This document shows, one piece after another, positions 1 through 7,114 of a DNA stretch of 64,000 nt. Source of the DNA: Candidatus Faecalibacterium faecigallinarum (GTDB taxonomy: Bacteria; Bacillota; Clostridia; Oscillospirales; Ruminococcaceae). The notes under the pieces are model-generated. The model had not been told where the DNA came from and did not search any database. It saw nothing but the letters and a program-made list of their open reading frames with translations. The stretch is taken from NCBI GenBank assembly GCA_019119685.1, contig DWWN01000060.1, forward strand, positions 1 to 64,000, given 5' to 3'. How positions within the stretch are numbered: position 1 is the first letter of the stretch; each line of letters begins with the position of its first letter. The position numbers and the translations under genes were made by a program.

Positions 1-750
1 CAGGAGCCGATTATCAGCGAACAGGTTTTCCGGCAGGTACAGGAGCAGATCGCAAGCCGCCGGAGGGAGCGCAAGAATGGCACGACACAGATTTTTGCGG
101 GGCTGATAAAGTGTGCGGACTGCGGCTGGTCGCTGGCCTACGGGGAGAACAGACAGAACAGCAAGCCCTATGGCTACTACCATTGTAGCAAGAACGGGCA
201 AGGCACACGCCAATGCTCCATGCACTACATCCGCTATGATGTGCTTTACGCCTATGTCCTCTCCCGTCTGCAATACTGGTCGGCGCTGGTACAGCACGAT
301 GAAGAACAGCTTTTGAAACGGCTGCTGAACGCCAATGACAAAGGACAGGCCGCCGCAAGAAAAAAACAGGCTGCTGAACTGAAAAAAGCGGAGAAGCGGA
401 AAGCCGAGGTCGATACCCTGTTTGCCCGGATGTATGAGGACTGGGCGGCGGGGCGTATCACAGAATACAACTTCAATATGCTGTCCGGGAAGTACCAAAG
501 CGAACAGGCGGAACTGGAAGAAAAGATTGAACAGCTTCAATCTGCTATTGCCGCTGAAAGCCAGAGTGCCGCAGACGCAGAAAAATGGATTGCCTTGATG
601 AAAGAGTGCGTCAATCCCACGGAACTCACCGCTGAACTCTTGAACACGCTGATTGAAAAAATCCTTGTCCATGAGGCGGTCAAGAACGAGGACGGAAGCC
701 GGGAACAGGAGGTAGAAATCTTCTACCGCTTCATCGGCAAAATTGATTGA
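1..750 (+). CDS. Large serine recombinase, C-terminal part (5' end outside window)
   Basis: The frame is open from base 1 and gives the last 249 residues of a large serine recombinase, the enzyme that integrates and excises Tn4451/ICE-type elements. The catalytic serine domain lies outside the window. Visible parts are a zinc beta-ribbon (CxxC near residues 38-41, then an HC and a second Cys), a long Lys/Glu/Ala-rich coiled coil, and a C-terminal segment ending in EIFYRFIGKID that is typical of DUF4368-bearing recombinases. Codon use is more A/T-rich than in all genes to the right, which supports horizontal origin. The stop is about 25 bases before the apparent element end. Confident as a recombinase; the exact element family is not determined. 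Confidence 0.9.
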   Translation, partial: QEPIISEQVFRQVQEQIASRRRERKNGTTQIFAGLIKCADCGWSLAYGENRQNSKPYGYYHCSKNGQGTRQCSMHYIRYDVLYAYVLSRLQYWSALVQHDEEQLLKRLLNANDKGQAAARKKQAAELKKAEKRKAEVDTLFARMYEDWAAGRITEYNFNMLSGKYQSEQAELEEKIEQLQSAIAAESQSAADAEKWIALMKECVNPTELTAELLNTLIEKILVHEAVKNEDGSREQEVEIFYRFIGKID

Positions 751-766
751 ATGACACCAATATCTT

Positions 767-785
767 TAAGTATGTGATACCGGTC
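767..785. other. Probable right junction of the integrated element
   Basis: An in-frame stop at 767-769 is followed by sequence that reads directly into the conserved second half of an XRE helix-turn-helix domain. GA at 776-777 fits the GA dinucleotide crossover known for TnpX-like recombinases. If a TGG codon lies on the other side, the restored reading would be W-D-T-G-L-S-L-P-D. The break in reading frame and composition is seen; the exact core is inferred. Confidence 0.55.
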
Positions 786-1402
786 TGAGCCTGCCGGACA
801 CGGCCCTGCTCATCCCGCTGGCCGAAGCGCTGGACGTGACAGTGACCGAGCTGCTGCTCTGCCGCCGCTGTCCCGCCGCCGAGCCCATCGCCCCGGACAC
901 GGTCGAGCACGCGGTCAAGGCCGCGATCCGCTACCCCGATTCCATCCATACGTCCAAGCGGGCGTGGCAGCAGCGCCCCAGGGGGATCGTTTGGTTTGCC
1001 GCGGCCCTGGCCGCCGGGGCCGCAGGCGTTTACGCCAACTTCCGGCTGGGCAACCCGCACGCCGAAACAGTGCAGCTGCTTGCGATCATGGCCGCCGTTT
1101 TCGGCGCGTACTTCTGGCTGCTCGTGCCGGTCCGCCTGCCGGACTTCTACGACGAGAACCAGCTGGGCTTTTTCTGGGACTACATCTTGCGTATCAACGT
1201 CCCCGGCGTGGCCTTCAACAACGCAAACTGGCCCCGCATCGTGAGGGCGCTGCGGGTCTGGTCCTGCCTGGTCCCGGCGCTGCTTCCTCTGGTCAATCTC
1301 GCGTTGGGCTGGCTGTTTCCCGCCTTCCGGCCCAGCCAGCTGTATCTCCTGCTGTTTTTGGGCAGCCTGTTCGGCCCGCTTTACATCGCCGGCCGGCCAT
1401 AA
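782..1402 (+). pseudogene. XRE-type membrane regulator, 5' half removed by element insertion
   Basis: The frame begins mid-domain with GLSLPDTALLIPLAEAL and VTVTELL, the end of an XRE/Cro helix-turn-helix. A linker and about four hydrophobic segments follow (near GIVWFAAAL, LLAIMAAVFGAYFWLL, CLVPALLPLVNLALGWLF, LYLLLFLGSLFGPLYIAG). Such HTH plus membrane proteins are common in gut Bacillota and are usually orphan regulators. No start codon or promoter precedes it on this side. The N-terminal half is expected beyond the left end of the element, so excision could restore the gene. There is no internal stop or frameshift, which suggests recent interruption. Confidence 0.8.
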
Positions 1403-1484
1403 GTGCAGTGCGGCAGGCTCCGACGACACTCTCTCATTCTCTTATCGCCACGCTGAGCCTTGTCCGGTTGGACAGGGCTTCAGC

Positions 1485-1698
1485 GTGTCGCAAAAGCGCC
1501 ACGCTTTAGGGGGAACCCATTTCTGCGCGCAGCCGCGCGGCAGAAATTCCTTCCCCCTAATATTCCCCTGGGGACAAAATTTAGCGCTGAACCGCGCACT
1601 CACCGCAAAAGCGGCTCGCACACTCTCAGCGCCAAATTTCCCTGTATGTGTCCCGTCCATCCGCACATGTCGGCTGGACGGGACTTTTTCGACAGTCT
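1485..1698 (+). repeat. Dispersed intergenic repeat, copy A
   Basis: Starts GTGTCGCAAAAGCG and continues through a CTGCGCGCAG palindrome, a TAATATTCCC segment and an ACAAAATT(T/C)AGCGCTGAA segment, ending in a terminator-like hairpin. The same blocks recur in the same order, on the other strand, at 16161-16438. In both places the repeat lies downstream of a gene read in the same direction. No coding sequence is evident. Confidence 0.8.
1650..1689 (+). terminator. Hairpin plus T-run closing repeat copy A
   Basis: GTCCCGTCCA at 1650-1659 pairs perfectly with TGGACGGGAC at 1675-1684 and is followed by TTTTT. The same stem ends repeat copy B. Confidence 0.7.
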
Positions 1699-1752
1699 GG
1701 AGCCTTGTCCGGTTGGACAGGGCTTTGGTTATTTTGTTGCCTTTTTCCCAGC

Positions 1753-1790
1753 AAAAAAGCCCCGCCGGCACGGGGCCGGGGGGCGGGGGC
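1753..1790 (-). terminator. Terminator of the flavin reductase gene
   Basis: Read on the minus strand, a GC-only stem (CCCCGCC... / ...GGCGGGG) is followed by TTTTTT. It lies 10 bases beyond the stop at 1800. Confidence 0.7.
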
Positions 1791-1799
1791 GCTATGCAG

Positions 1800-2366
1800 T
1801 TATTTTTTCAGCCGGAGGCCGTCCCGGAAGGCTTCGCCCACCCGTTCAGCCACACGGTAATACCCGTGGGTGTAGGGGTCAAAGGCGATCGCGTTTACAC
1901 GGGAGATGTCCACTTTGTCCCCTTCCATGACGCTTTCATCGGCGGTGATCCGTACCACCTTGCCGATGACGCCGCAGCCATATTCGTTCGTTTGATACTC
2001 AAGGAACCGGCACTCCAGGCAAAGGGGGAATTCATGGATGATCGGCGCATCCACCACCGGGGAGCGGGTGGCCGTCAGGCCGCTGTTAGCAAACTTATCG
2101 GGGGTCTGGTTGCCCGAGGCCATCCCGAAATAGTCGGCTTCCACCACATGGGCCGCGTCTGCAATGCTCACCGTGAAGGCTCCGCGGGCCTTGATGTTCT
2201 GCACGGTCTTGTGGGTCTCCGTCAGGTTAAGGGCCACCGTATCCCTCTCCTGCATGGTGCCCCAGGCAGCGTTCATCACATTGACCGTGCCGTCCTCGTT
2301 GTAAGTGGCCACCATCAGTACCGGCATCGGGAAGATGCCTTCCGTTAAGGGGAGCTGTTTTCTCAT
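1800..2366 (-). CDS. Flavin reductase family protein (FMN-binding split barrel)
   Basis: 188 residues, full length for the small FMN-binding split-barrel family. The start MRKQLPLTEGIFPMPVLMVAT and the motif NVMNAAWG near residue 30 are typical of proteins annotated as flavin reductase or FMN-dependent oxidoreductase, which bind FMN and transfer electrons from NAD(P)H. The true substrate cannot be read from sequence. It is divergent from an HxlR-type regulator with an interlocked promoter, an arrangement known for electrophile- or redox-responsive pairs, so control by that regulator is likely. The ATG at 2366 is the only sensible start. No signal peptide or membrane segment. Confidence 0.85.
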   Translation of the reverse strand: MRKQLPLTEGIFPMPVLMVATYNEDGTVNVMNAAWGTMQERDTVALNLTETHKTVQNIKARGAFTVSIADAAHVVEADYFGMASGNQTPDKFANSGLTATRSPVVDAPIIHEFPLCLECRFLEYQTNEYGCGVIGKVVRITADESVMEGDKVDISRVNAIAFDPYTHGYYRVAERVGEAFRDGLRLKK

Positions 2367-2392
2367 CGCATTTTACCTCGCTTTCTCCGGCA

Positions 2393-2474
2393 TTGACATC
2401 TGCAACGCCTGCTTCTATAATGATTATAGCAGGCAGGCAGCAAAAGACAAGTACTGTCATATAAGAAAGGTACT
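2393..2474. promoter_or_regulatory. Overlapping divergent promoters and possible HxlR operator
   Basis: Plus strand: TTGACA at 2393-2398 and TATAAT at 2416-2421 (17 bp), driving the HxlR gene. Minus strand: TTGTCT (2450-2445) and TATAAT (2428-2423), 16 bp, driving the flavin reductase. The two -10 boxes form one palindrome, TATAATGATTATA (2416-2428), so polymerase can occupy only one promoter at a time. GTACT repeated at 2451-2455 and 2470-2474 is a candidate operator half-site pair. Confidence 0.8.
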
Positions 2475-2495
2475 ATCTCTGAGGAAAGCAAAACT

Positions 2496-2828
2496 ATGAT
2501 CCAGAACTATATCGAGCACGCCAATTTTGAGGACACCGGCTTCAGCTATACCCTCTCTCTGATCTCGGGCAAGCACAAAATGGTGATCCTGTATTGCCTG
2601 ATGGAGTTCCGGGTGGTGCGCTTCAATGAGCTGAAGCGGTATTTGAAAACCGTTTCGGACAAAACGCTCAGCCGCAACCTGAAAGAGCTGGAGCGGGACC
2701 AGCTTATCCTCCGTCAGGAATACCCACAGATCCCGCCCAGGGTGGAGTACCGCCTCAGCGAGCGGGGCCTGTCCCTGATGAAGATCCTCGACCAGCTGTG
2801 CGTCTGGGGAGAAGAAAACCGTCTTTAG
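2496..2828 (+). CDS. HxlR-family winged-helix transcriptional regulator
   Basis: 110 residues, the normal length for HxlR/MarR-like one-domain regulators. The core SGKHKMVILYCL ... FNELKRYLKTVSDKTLSRNLKELERDQLI ... PPRVEYRLSERG is the family signature of a winged helix-turn-helix dimer. A GAGGAAAG ribosome site lies 9 bases before the ATG. The N-terminal stretch has no clear Cys sensor. It is divergent from the flavin reductase and shares a promoter palindrome with it, so autoregulation and control of the reductase are inferred. The inducer is unknown. Confidence 0.92.
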   Translation: MIQNYIEHANFEDTGFSYTLSLISGKHKMVILYCLMEFRVVRFNELKRYLKTVSDKTLSRNLKELERDQLILRQEYPQIPPRVEYRLSERGLSLMKILDQLCVWGEENRL

Positions 2829-2877
2829 CATCCGGCTCACGGCCGGCCGCGGGAGTAACGGCCGGTACAACGCCAAA

Positions 2878-2930
2878 GGGCCCCATCTGTCCGTACAGGA
2901 GTGCGGCAGATGGGGCCCCGTTTTTCTTTT
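2878..2930 (+). terminator. Terminator of the HxlR gene
   Basis: GGGCCCCATCTG (2878-2889) pairs with CAGATGGGGCCC (2907-2918) and is followed by GTTTTTCTTTTTT. The convergent ABC gene ends at 2937. Confidence 0.9.
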
Positions 2931-2936
2931 TTAGTT

Positions 2937-3725
2937 TTAGCGCTCCTGGGCGTAGCGGGCCAGGAACTGTTTGGTACGCTCCTCCCGCGGGCGCTCGATC
3001 ACCTGGCGGGCAGGGCCTTGTTCCACGATGACGCCGCCGTCCATGAAGATGATCTGGTCGGCTACGTCGCGGGCAAAGGCCATTTCGTGGGTGACAATGA
3101 TCATGGTGGTCTTTTGTTCGGCCAGGGAGCGGATCACCTTCAGCACCTCGCCGGTCAGCTCGGGGTCCAGGGCGCTGGTGGGCTCGTCAAAGCAGAGGAT
3201 ATCCGGGTGGAGGGCCAGCGCCCGGGCGATAGCCACCCGCTGCTGCTGTCCGCCCGAAAGCTGGTGGGGATAGTGGTTGGCGCGGTCGGCCAGGCCCATC
3301 CGATGCAGCAGCTCCCGGCCCTCGGCCTCGATGGCGGCGTTGATCTCCTTTTTGCGGGCCTTGTAGTCGGGCTGCTCCTGGGCCAGCAGCTGCTTTGCCA
3401 GCATGACGTTCTGCAAAGCGGTGTACTGCGGGAACAGGTTGAAGGACTGGAACACCAGCCCGAAGTGCAGCCGCTTGCGGCGCACTTCCGCCTCCCGCTG
3501 GGTGGCGGGGTCGGCGGCGTCAAACAGGGTCTCGCCGTTGACCACGATCTGCCCCCGGTCGGGCGTCTCGAGGAAGTTCAGGCAGCGCAGCAGGGTGGTC
3601 TTGCCGCTGCCCGACGACCCGATGATGGCCAGGGCCTGGCCCTGCTCCAGATCGAAGCTGATGTCCTCCAGCACACGGGTTGCGCCGAAGTGCTTTTCAA
3701 TGTTCTTGACTTCCAAAACAGGCAT
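2937..3725 (-). CDS. Polar amino-acid ABC transporter, ATP-binding subunit
   Basis: 262 residues, GlnQ/HisP type. In order: Walker A GSSGSGKTTLL near residue 36, Q-loop QSFNLF, signature LSGGQQQR, Walker B ILCFDEPTSALD and H-loop IVTHEM. It powers uptake through the permease encoded 13 bases upstream. It is the last gene of a three-gene operon (binding protein, permease, ATPase). The substrate class is polar amino acids; the exact one cannot be told. Confidence 0.93.
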   Translation of the reverse strand: MPVLEVKNIEKHFGATRVLEDISFDLEQGQALAIIGSSGSGKTTLLRCLNFLETPDRGQIVVNGETLFDAADPATQREAEVRRKRLHFGLVFQSFNLFPQYTALQNVMLAKQLLAQEQPDYKARKKEINAAIEAEGRELLHRMGLADRANHYPHQLSGGQQQRVAIARALALHPDILCFDEPTSALDPELTGEVLKVIRSLAEQKTTMIIVTHEMAFARDVADQIIFMDGGVIVEQGPARQVIERPREERTKQFLARYAQER

Positions 3726-3738
3726 GGCGCTCCCCTCC

Positions 3739-4377
3739 TCAGCGGAAATAATCCAGCTTCTTTTCGGCCCAGCGGAACAGCAGCGTCAGAATGCCGTTGA
3801 CCACCAGGTAGAACACGGCGGTGTAGAACAAGGGCCAGATCATCCCTTTTTTGATGTAGGACTCGCCCATCCAGATGATCTCGTACACCGAGATGACACG
3901 CACCAGGGCGGTGTCCTTGACCAGGGTGATGAACTCGTTGCCCATGGGCGGGACGATCCGCTTGATCACCTGCAGCAGCGTCACCTTGAAAAAGATCTGG
4001 CTCTTGGTCATGCCCAGCACCTCGCCGGCCTCATACTGGCCTTTGGGGATGGACTGGATGCCGCCGCGGTAGATCTCGGAAAAATAGCAGGCGTAGTTGA
4101 TGACGAAGGACAGCAGCGCCGCCCCGAACCGCGGCAGCAGCGGCAGGTCAAACAGAAGGCCCGGCCCGTAAAAGATGATGAGGATCTGGATCATCAGGGG
4201 GGTGCCCCGCACCACCCACACCACCGTGCTGACCAGCCAGCGCAGGGGGGTGATCCGGCTCATGGCCCCCAGGGCGATGACAAGGCCCAGAGGCAGCGCG
4301 AACAAAAGGGTCAGGGCAAACAGTTTCAGGGTGGTGCCCAGCCCTTCCAGCAAAGTCAGGGTGACGGTCAGCAGCAT
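3739..4377 (-). CDS. Polar amino-acid ABC transporter, permease subunit
   Basis: About 212 residues with five or so hydrophobic segments and the EAA loop EVLGMTKSQIFFKVTLLQ that docks the ATPase; HisM/GlnP family. The ATG at 4377 is preferred because AGAGGAA lies 7 bases upstream; an in-frame GTG at 4395 overlaps that ribosome site. Only one permease gene is present, so the channel is probably a homodimer. Confidence 0.93.
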   Translation of the reverse strand: MLLTVTLTLLEGLGTTLKLFALTLLFALPLGLVIALGAMSRITPLRWLVSTVVWVVRGTPLMIQILIIFYGPGLLFDLPLLPRFGAALLSFVINYACYFSEIYRGGIQSIPKGQYEAGEVLGMTKSQIFFKVTLLQVIKRIVPPMGNEFITLVKDTALVRVISVYEIIWMGESYIKKGMIWPLFYTAVFYLVVNGILTLLFRWAEKKLDYFR

Positions 4378-4449
4378 AGGCGGTTCCTCTCTCACAGCAC
4401 AAGCCCGGCTCCCTGGCGGGGCCGGACTTGCCTTTTGGTTTTCGGCAGT

Positions 4450-5334
4450 TTACTTTTCGATGACGGATTCCTGGACGCCGTAGGTGGTGGCGGTCTCCAT
4501 CACGGTGCCGTCGTCATAGGCTTCTTTCCAGAAGGTATTGAACGCGTCCACCAGGTCCGACCCCTTGCGGAAGCCCACGCCGTACTCCTCGCTGTTCAGC
4601 TGGACGGTGTAAGTCAGGTCAGGGTAGCTGGTGCCCTCGCCGATCATGGCGCCGGCCATCAGCAGGTCGATGACGCAGGCATCCGACGCGCCGGAAGCCA
4701 CTTCCATCAAAGCGTCCGCCTGGGTGGACTTGGCCACATAGGGGATGCCCAGGGCGTCCAGCTGTTCCGCGCCGGCCGAGCCGTTCTCGACCGCAAAGCT
4801 CAGGCCGGACAGGCTCTCCACATCCTGGTAGTCCGCGGCCTTGTCGGCGGACACGACCACCACCTGGCCGTTGTTGCAGTAGGGCTCGGACACCGAAGCG
4901 CCGTTGGTCACTTCATCGGTGATGGTCATGCCGTTCCAGATGGCGTCCACGCCCTTGGTGTCCAGCTCCATCAGCTTGTTGTCCCAGTTGATCTCCAAAA
5001 ATTCCGCCTCGACTCCCAGGTACTCGGCAAAGGCCTTGGCCATGTCGGCGTCAAAGCCGATCCACTCGCCGCTGTCGTTCCGGTAGTCCATGGGGGCAAA
5101 GTCGGTCATGCCCACCACCAGCGTGCCCTTGTCCTGAACGTAGGCGACGTCGCTCTCCGTGAAGCTGGCAACGTTTTCGCTAGCGGCGGCGCTGTCAGCG
5201 GCGCTCTCCGCTTCGCTGGAGCCGGCCGTGCCGGATGCGCTGGACGCACTGGACGCCGAGCCGCCGCACGCCGCAAAGGACAGGGCCATGGCCGCCGTCA
5301 GCATCAGGGATACTGCTTTTTTCCACTTTCTCAT
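4450..5334 (-). CDS. Polar amino-acid ABC transporter, lipoprotein binding subunit
   Basis: 294 residues. It begins MRKWKKAVSLMLTAAMALS followed by FAACGG, a lipobox with Cys as the lipid-modified residue, then a Ser/Ala/Glu-rich tether of about 40 residues and a bacterial solute-binding domain (DKGTLVVGMTDFAPMDYRN..., IGFDADMAKAFAEYLG). The start at 5334 follows AAGGAGGAG; upstream in-frame codons overlap the promoter region and are rejected. First gene of the operon and a likely client of Lgt encoded in this window. Confidence 0.94.
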   Translation of the reverse strand: MRKWKKAVSLMLTAAMALSFAACGGSASSASSASGTAGSSEAESAADSAAASENVASFTESDVAYVQDKGTLVVGMTDFAPMDYRNDSGEWIGFDADMAKAFAEYLGVEAEFLEINWDNKLMELDTKGVDAIWNGMTITDEVTNGASVSEPYCNNGQVVVVSADKAADYQDVESLSGLSFAVENGSAGAEQLDALGIPYVAKSTQADALMEVASGASDACVIDLLMAGAMIGEGTSYPDLTYTVQLNSEEYGVGFRKGSDLVDAFNTFWKEAYDDGTVMETATTYGVQESVIEK

Positions 5335-5373
5335 CTTGAACTCCTCCTTGACATCCGCTGTGCTTCCCGTCTC

Positions 5374-5445
5374 TATCACTATGCCGTGATAAAGCGATGC
5401 AGTGATAACGCTTTGCATTGTAACACACACCGCCGCGATTGTAAA
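5374..5445 (-). promoter_or_regulatory. Promoter and candidate operator of the amino-acid ABC operon
   Basis: On the minus strand TTTACA (5445-5440) and TACAAT (5422-5417) are 17 bp apart. Downstream of the start site lie three copies of the half-site TTATCAC/GTGATA, two of them forming TATCAC-N6-GTGATA at 5374-5391 and one at 5402-5407. The promoter is clear; the operator role is inferred. Confidence 0.7.
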
Positions 5446-5523
5446 GACGCGAAACGCCTCCGGCGCGATTTTCAGCCTTTTTCACAAATCGGCGCGCGCA
5501 TCCCGCCGCGTTTTGCCAAAAAC

Positions 5524-5558
5524 AACAAAAAAAGACGGGCGCTTTTCAGCATCCGTCT
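5524..5558 (-). terminator. Terminator after the tRNA pair
   Basis: Minus strand stem AGACGG / CCGTCT with a run of T beyond it (5524-5531 as A on the plus strand). It lies just downstream of tRNA-Pro. Confidence 0.75.
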
Positions 5559-5560
5559 CT

Positions 5561-5636
5561 TGGTCGGAGCAGCGGGATTTGAACCCACGGCCTCCTAGTC
5601 CCGAACCAGGCGCGCTACCAGCTGCGCTATGCCCCG
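5561..5636 (-). tRNA. tRNA-Pro (anticodon CGG)
   Basis: The minus strand folds as a cloverleaf starting CGGGGCA and ending TGCTCCGACCA, with the anticodon arm CCTGG-TTCGGGA-CTAGG giving CGG. CCA is encoded. It follows tRNA-Gln by 29 bases in the same transcript. Confidence 0.95.
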
Positions 5637-5665
5637 AAAATACCGCAGCTTTTGCAGCTGCGGTT

Positions 5666-5739
5666 TGGTTGGGGATGAGAGAATCGAACTCCCACAAGTA
5701 GAGTCAGAGTCTACCGCACTACCACTATGCAAATCCCCA
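5666..5739 (-). tRNA. tRNA-Gln (anticodon CTG)
   Basis: The minus strand starts TGGGGAT and ends ATCCCCAACCA. The anticodon arm GTAGA-CTCTGAC-TCTAC gives CTG. CCA is encoded. First gene of the two-tRNA transcript. Confidence 0.95.
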
Positions 5740-5784
5740 TCGGTGATTCTCCGCGGCAGGTGGGCCCCGCCGCTGACAAGGGAT

Positions 5785-5813
5785 ATTATACCTGAATGGA
5801 GCGGCGTTGTCAA
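5785..5813 (-). promoter_or_regulatory. Consensus promoter of the tRNA-Gln/tRNA-Pro transcript
   Basis: On the minus strand TTGACA (5813-5808) and TATAAT (5790-5785) are 17 bp apart, a perfect sigma-A type promoter about 45 bases before the tRNA. Confidence 0.9.
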
Positions 5814-5927
5814 CTGTTTTTTTCGGATTTTCTCCCGCCTTTCGGGCGGTCAGCTTTTCAGCCCTGCCCGGCAGGCACAGAAAAGACGGCGGCACCATCA
5901 TTTTTTACAAAAAAAGTTTCAAAAACC

Positions 5928-5956
5928 TTGACAGATGAAGCATTTCAGACTACTCT
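5928..5956 (+). promoter_or_regulatory. Promoter of the phosphofructokinase gene
   Basis: TTGACA at 5928-5933, 17 bp, then TACTCT at 5951-5956. It leaves a leader of roughly 70 bases. Confidence 0.7.
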
Positions 5957-6033
5957 TAATACATCTATAAGAAGGGCGCGGGCGGCGCCTGTGCCCGGGC
6001 ACACGAACAGTGAAATGAAAAGAGGGTTCTGCA

Positions 6034-7113
6034 ATGAAGAAACGTGTTGGCATCCTGACCGCCGGCGGCGACTGCCCCGGCCTGAACGCGACCATCCGCG
6101 GCGTGGCCAAAGCGCTGTACGTCCGCATGGGGGATAACGTCGAGATCATCGGCATCCTCAACGGCTACCACGGCCTGATCAACGGCGACTACAAAAAGAT
6201 GCAGCCGGACGATTTCCGCGGCCTGCTGACGCTGGGCGGCACCATCCTGGGCACCAAGCGCACCCCCTTCAAGATGATGCAGGTCATCGAGGAGGACAAG
6301 GTGGACAAGGTCGCCGCCATGAAAAAGACCTACAACGACCTCAAGCTGGACTGCCTGCTCTGCCTGGGCGGCAACGGCACCCACAAGACCGCCAACCTGC
6401 TGTCCAGGGAGGGGCTGAACATCATCGGCCTGCCCAAGACCATCGACAACGACATCTACGGCACCGACGTCACCTTTGGTTTCCACACCGCCGTCGAGAT
6501 CGCGACCGAGGTCATCGACCGCATCCACACCACCGCCGGCAGCCACAGCCGGGTCATGTGCATCGAGATCATGGGCAACAAGGCCGGCTGGCTGACCCTG
6601 TATGCCGGCATTGCGGGCGGCGCGGACATCATCCTGCTGCCCGAGCTGCCCTACGACATCGACCGCGTCTGCGCCGCTGTCGAGCGCCGCGCCAAGAACG
6701 GCTCCAACTTCTCCATCATCGCGGTGGCCGAGGGCGCCCTGAACGCCGAGGAAGCCCGCATGAAGCGCAAAGAGTGGACCGCCAAGCGGGCCGAGGCCGG
6801 TTTCGGCGCCACCGCCACCAACCGCATCGCCACCGCCGTCCAGAAAAAGACCGGCTTTGAGACCCGCGTGTGCATCCCCGGCCATATGCAGCGCGGCGGC
6901 ACTCCCTGTGCTTACGACCGCGTTTTGTCCACCCAGTTCGGCAGCCATGCCGCCAAGCTGGTGGAGGCCGAGCGCTACGGCGTCACCGTGGCCATGGTCA
7001 ACGGCCGCGTGGTGGAAAACCGCCTGGAGGACGTTGCCGGCAAGAGCCGCAACATCCCCGAAAGCTGCGACCTGCTGACCGTCGCCCGCCGGATGGGGAT
7101 CAGCTTGGGCTGA
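6034..7113 (+). CDS. pfkA: 6-phosphofructokinase
   Basis: 359 residues; phosphorylates fructose 6-phosphate in glycolysis. GGDCPGLNATIRG is at residues 11-23, GGNGT at 112-116 and PKTIDND at 134-140, with MGNKAGWL and PGHMQRGG further on. The Gly in GGNGT is the residue associated with ATP use, while Lys135 in PKTIDND is the residue seen in PPi-dependent and mixed-group enzymes; ATP enzymes of the E. coli type have Gly there. This looks like a group III (mixed-substrate) PFK and the phosphoryl donor is uncertain. AGAGGG precedes the ATG. Monocistronic with its own promoter. Confidence 0.93.
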   Translation: MKKRVGILTAGGDCPGLNATIRGVAKALYVRMGDNVEIIGILNGYHGLINGDYKKMQPDDFRGLLTLGGTILGTKRTPFKMMQVIEEDKVDKVAAMKKTYNDLKLDCLLCLGGNGTHKTANLLSREGLNIIGLPKTIDNDIYGTDVTFGFHTAVEIATEVIDRIHTTAGSHSRVMCIEIMGNKAGWLTLYAGIAGGADIILLPELPYDIDRVCAAVERRAKNGSNFSIIAVAEGALNAEEARMKRKEWTAKRAEAGFGATATNRIATAVQKKTGFETRVCIPGHMQRGGTPCAYDRVLSTQFGSHAAKLVEAERYGVTVAMVNGRVVENRLEDVAGKSRNIPESCDLLTVARRMGISLG

Positions 7114-7114
7114 C

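Larger units (their letters stand above)
1455..1725. repeat. 26-bp direct repeats bracketing an intergenic repeat
   Basis: The same 26 bases, starting GAGCCTTGTCCGG, occur at 1455-1480 and 1700-1725. Each contains a small inverted repeat (CCTTGTCC / GGACAGGG). They flank the longer repeat at 1485-1698, as target duplications or recombination arms would. Function unknown. Confidence 0.8.

Noticed and set aside
1442-2348. Plus- and minus-strand open frames through repeat copy A
   Set aside because: Translations differ between the two repeat copies and show no domain; the sequence is conserved as nucleotide blocks instead.
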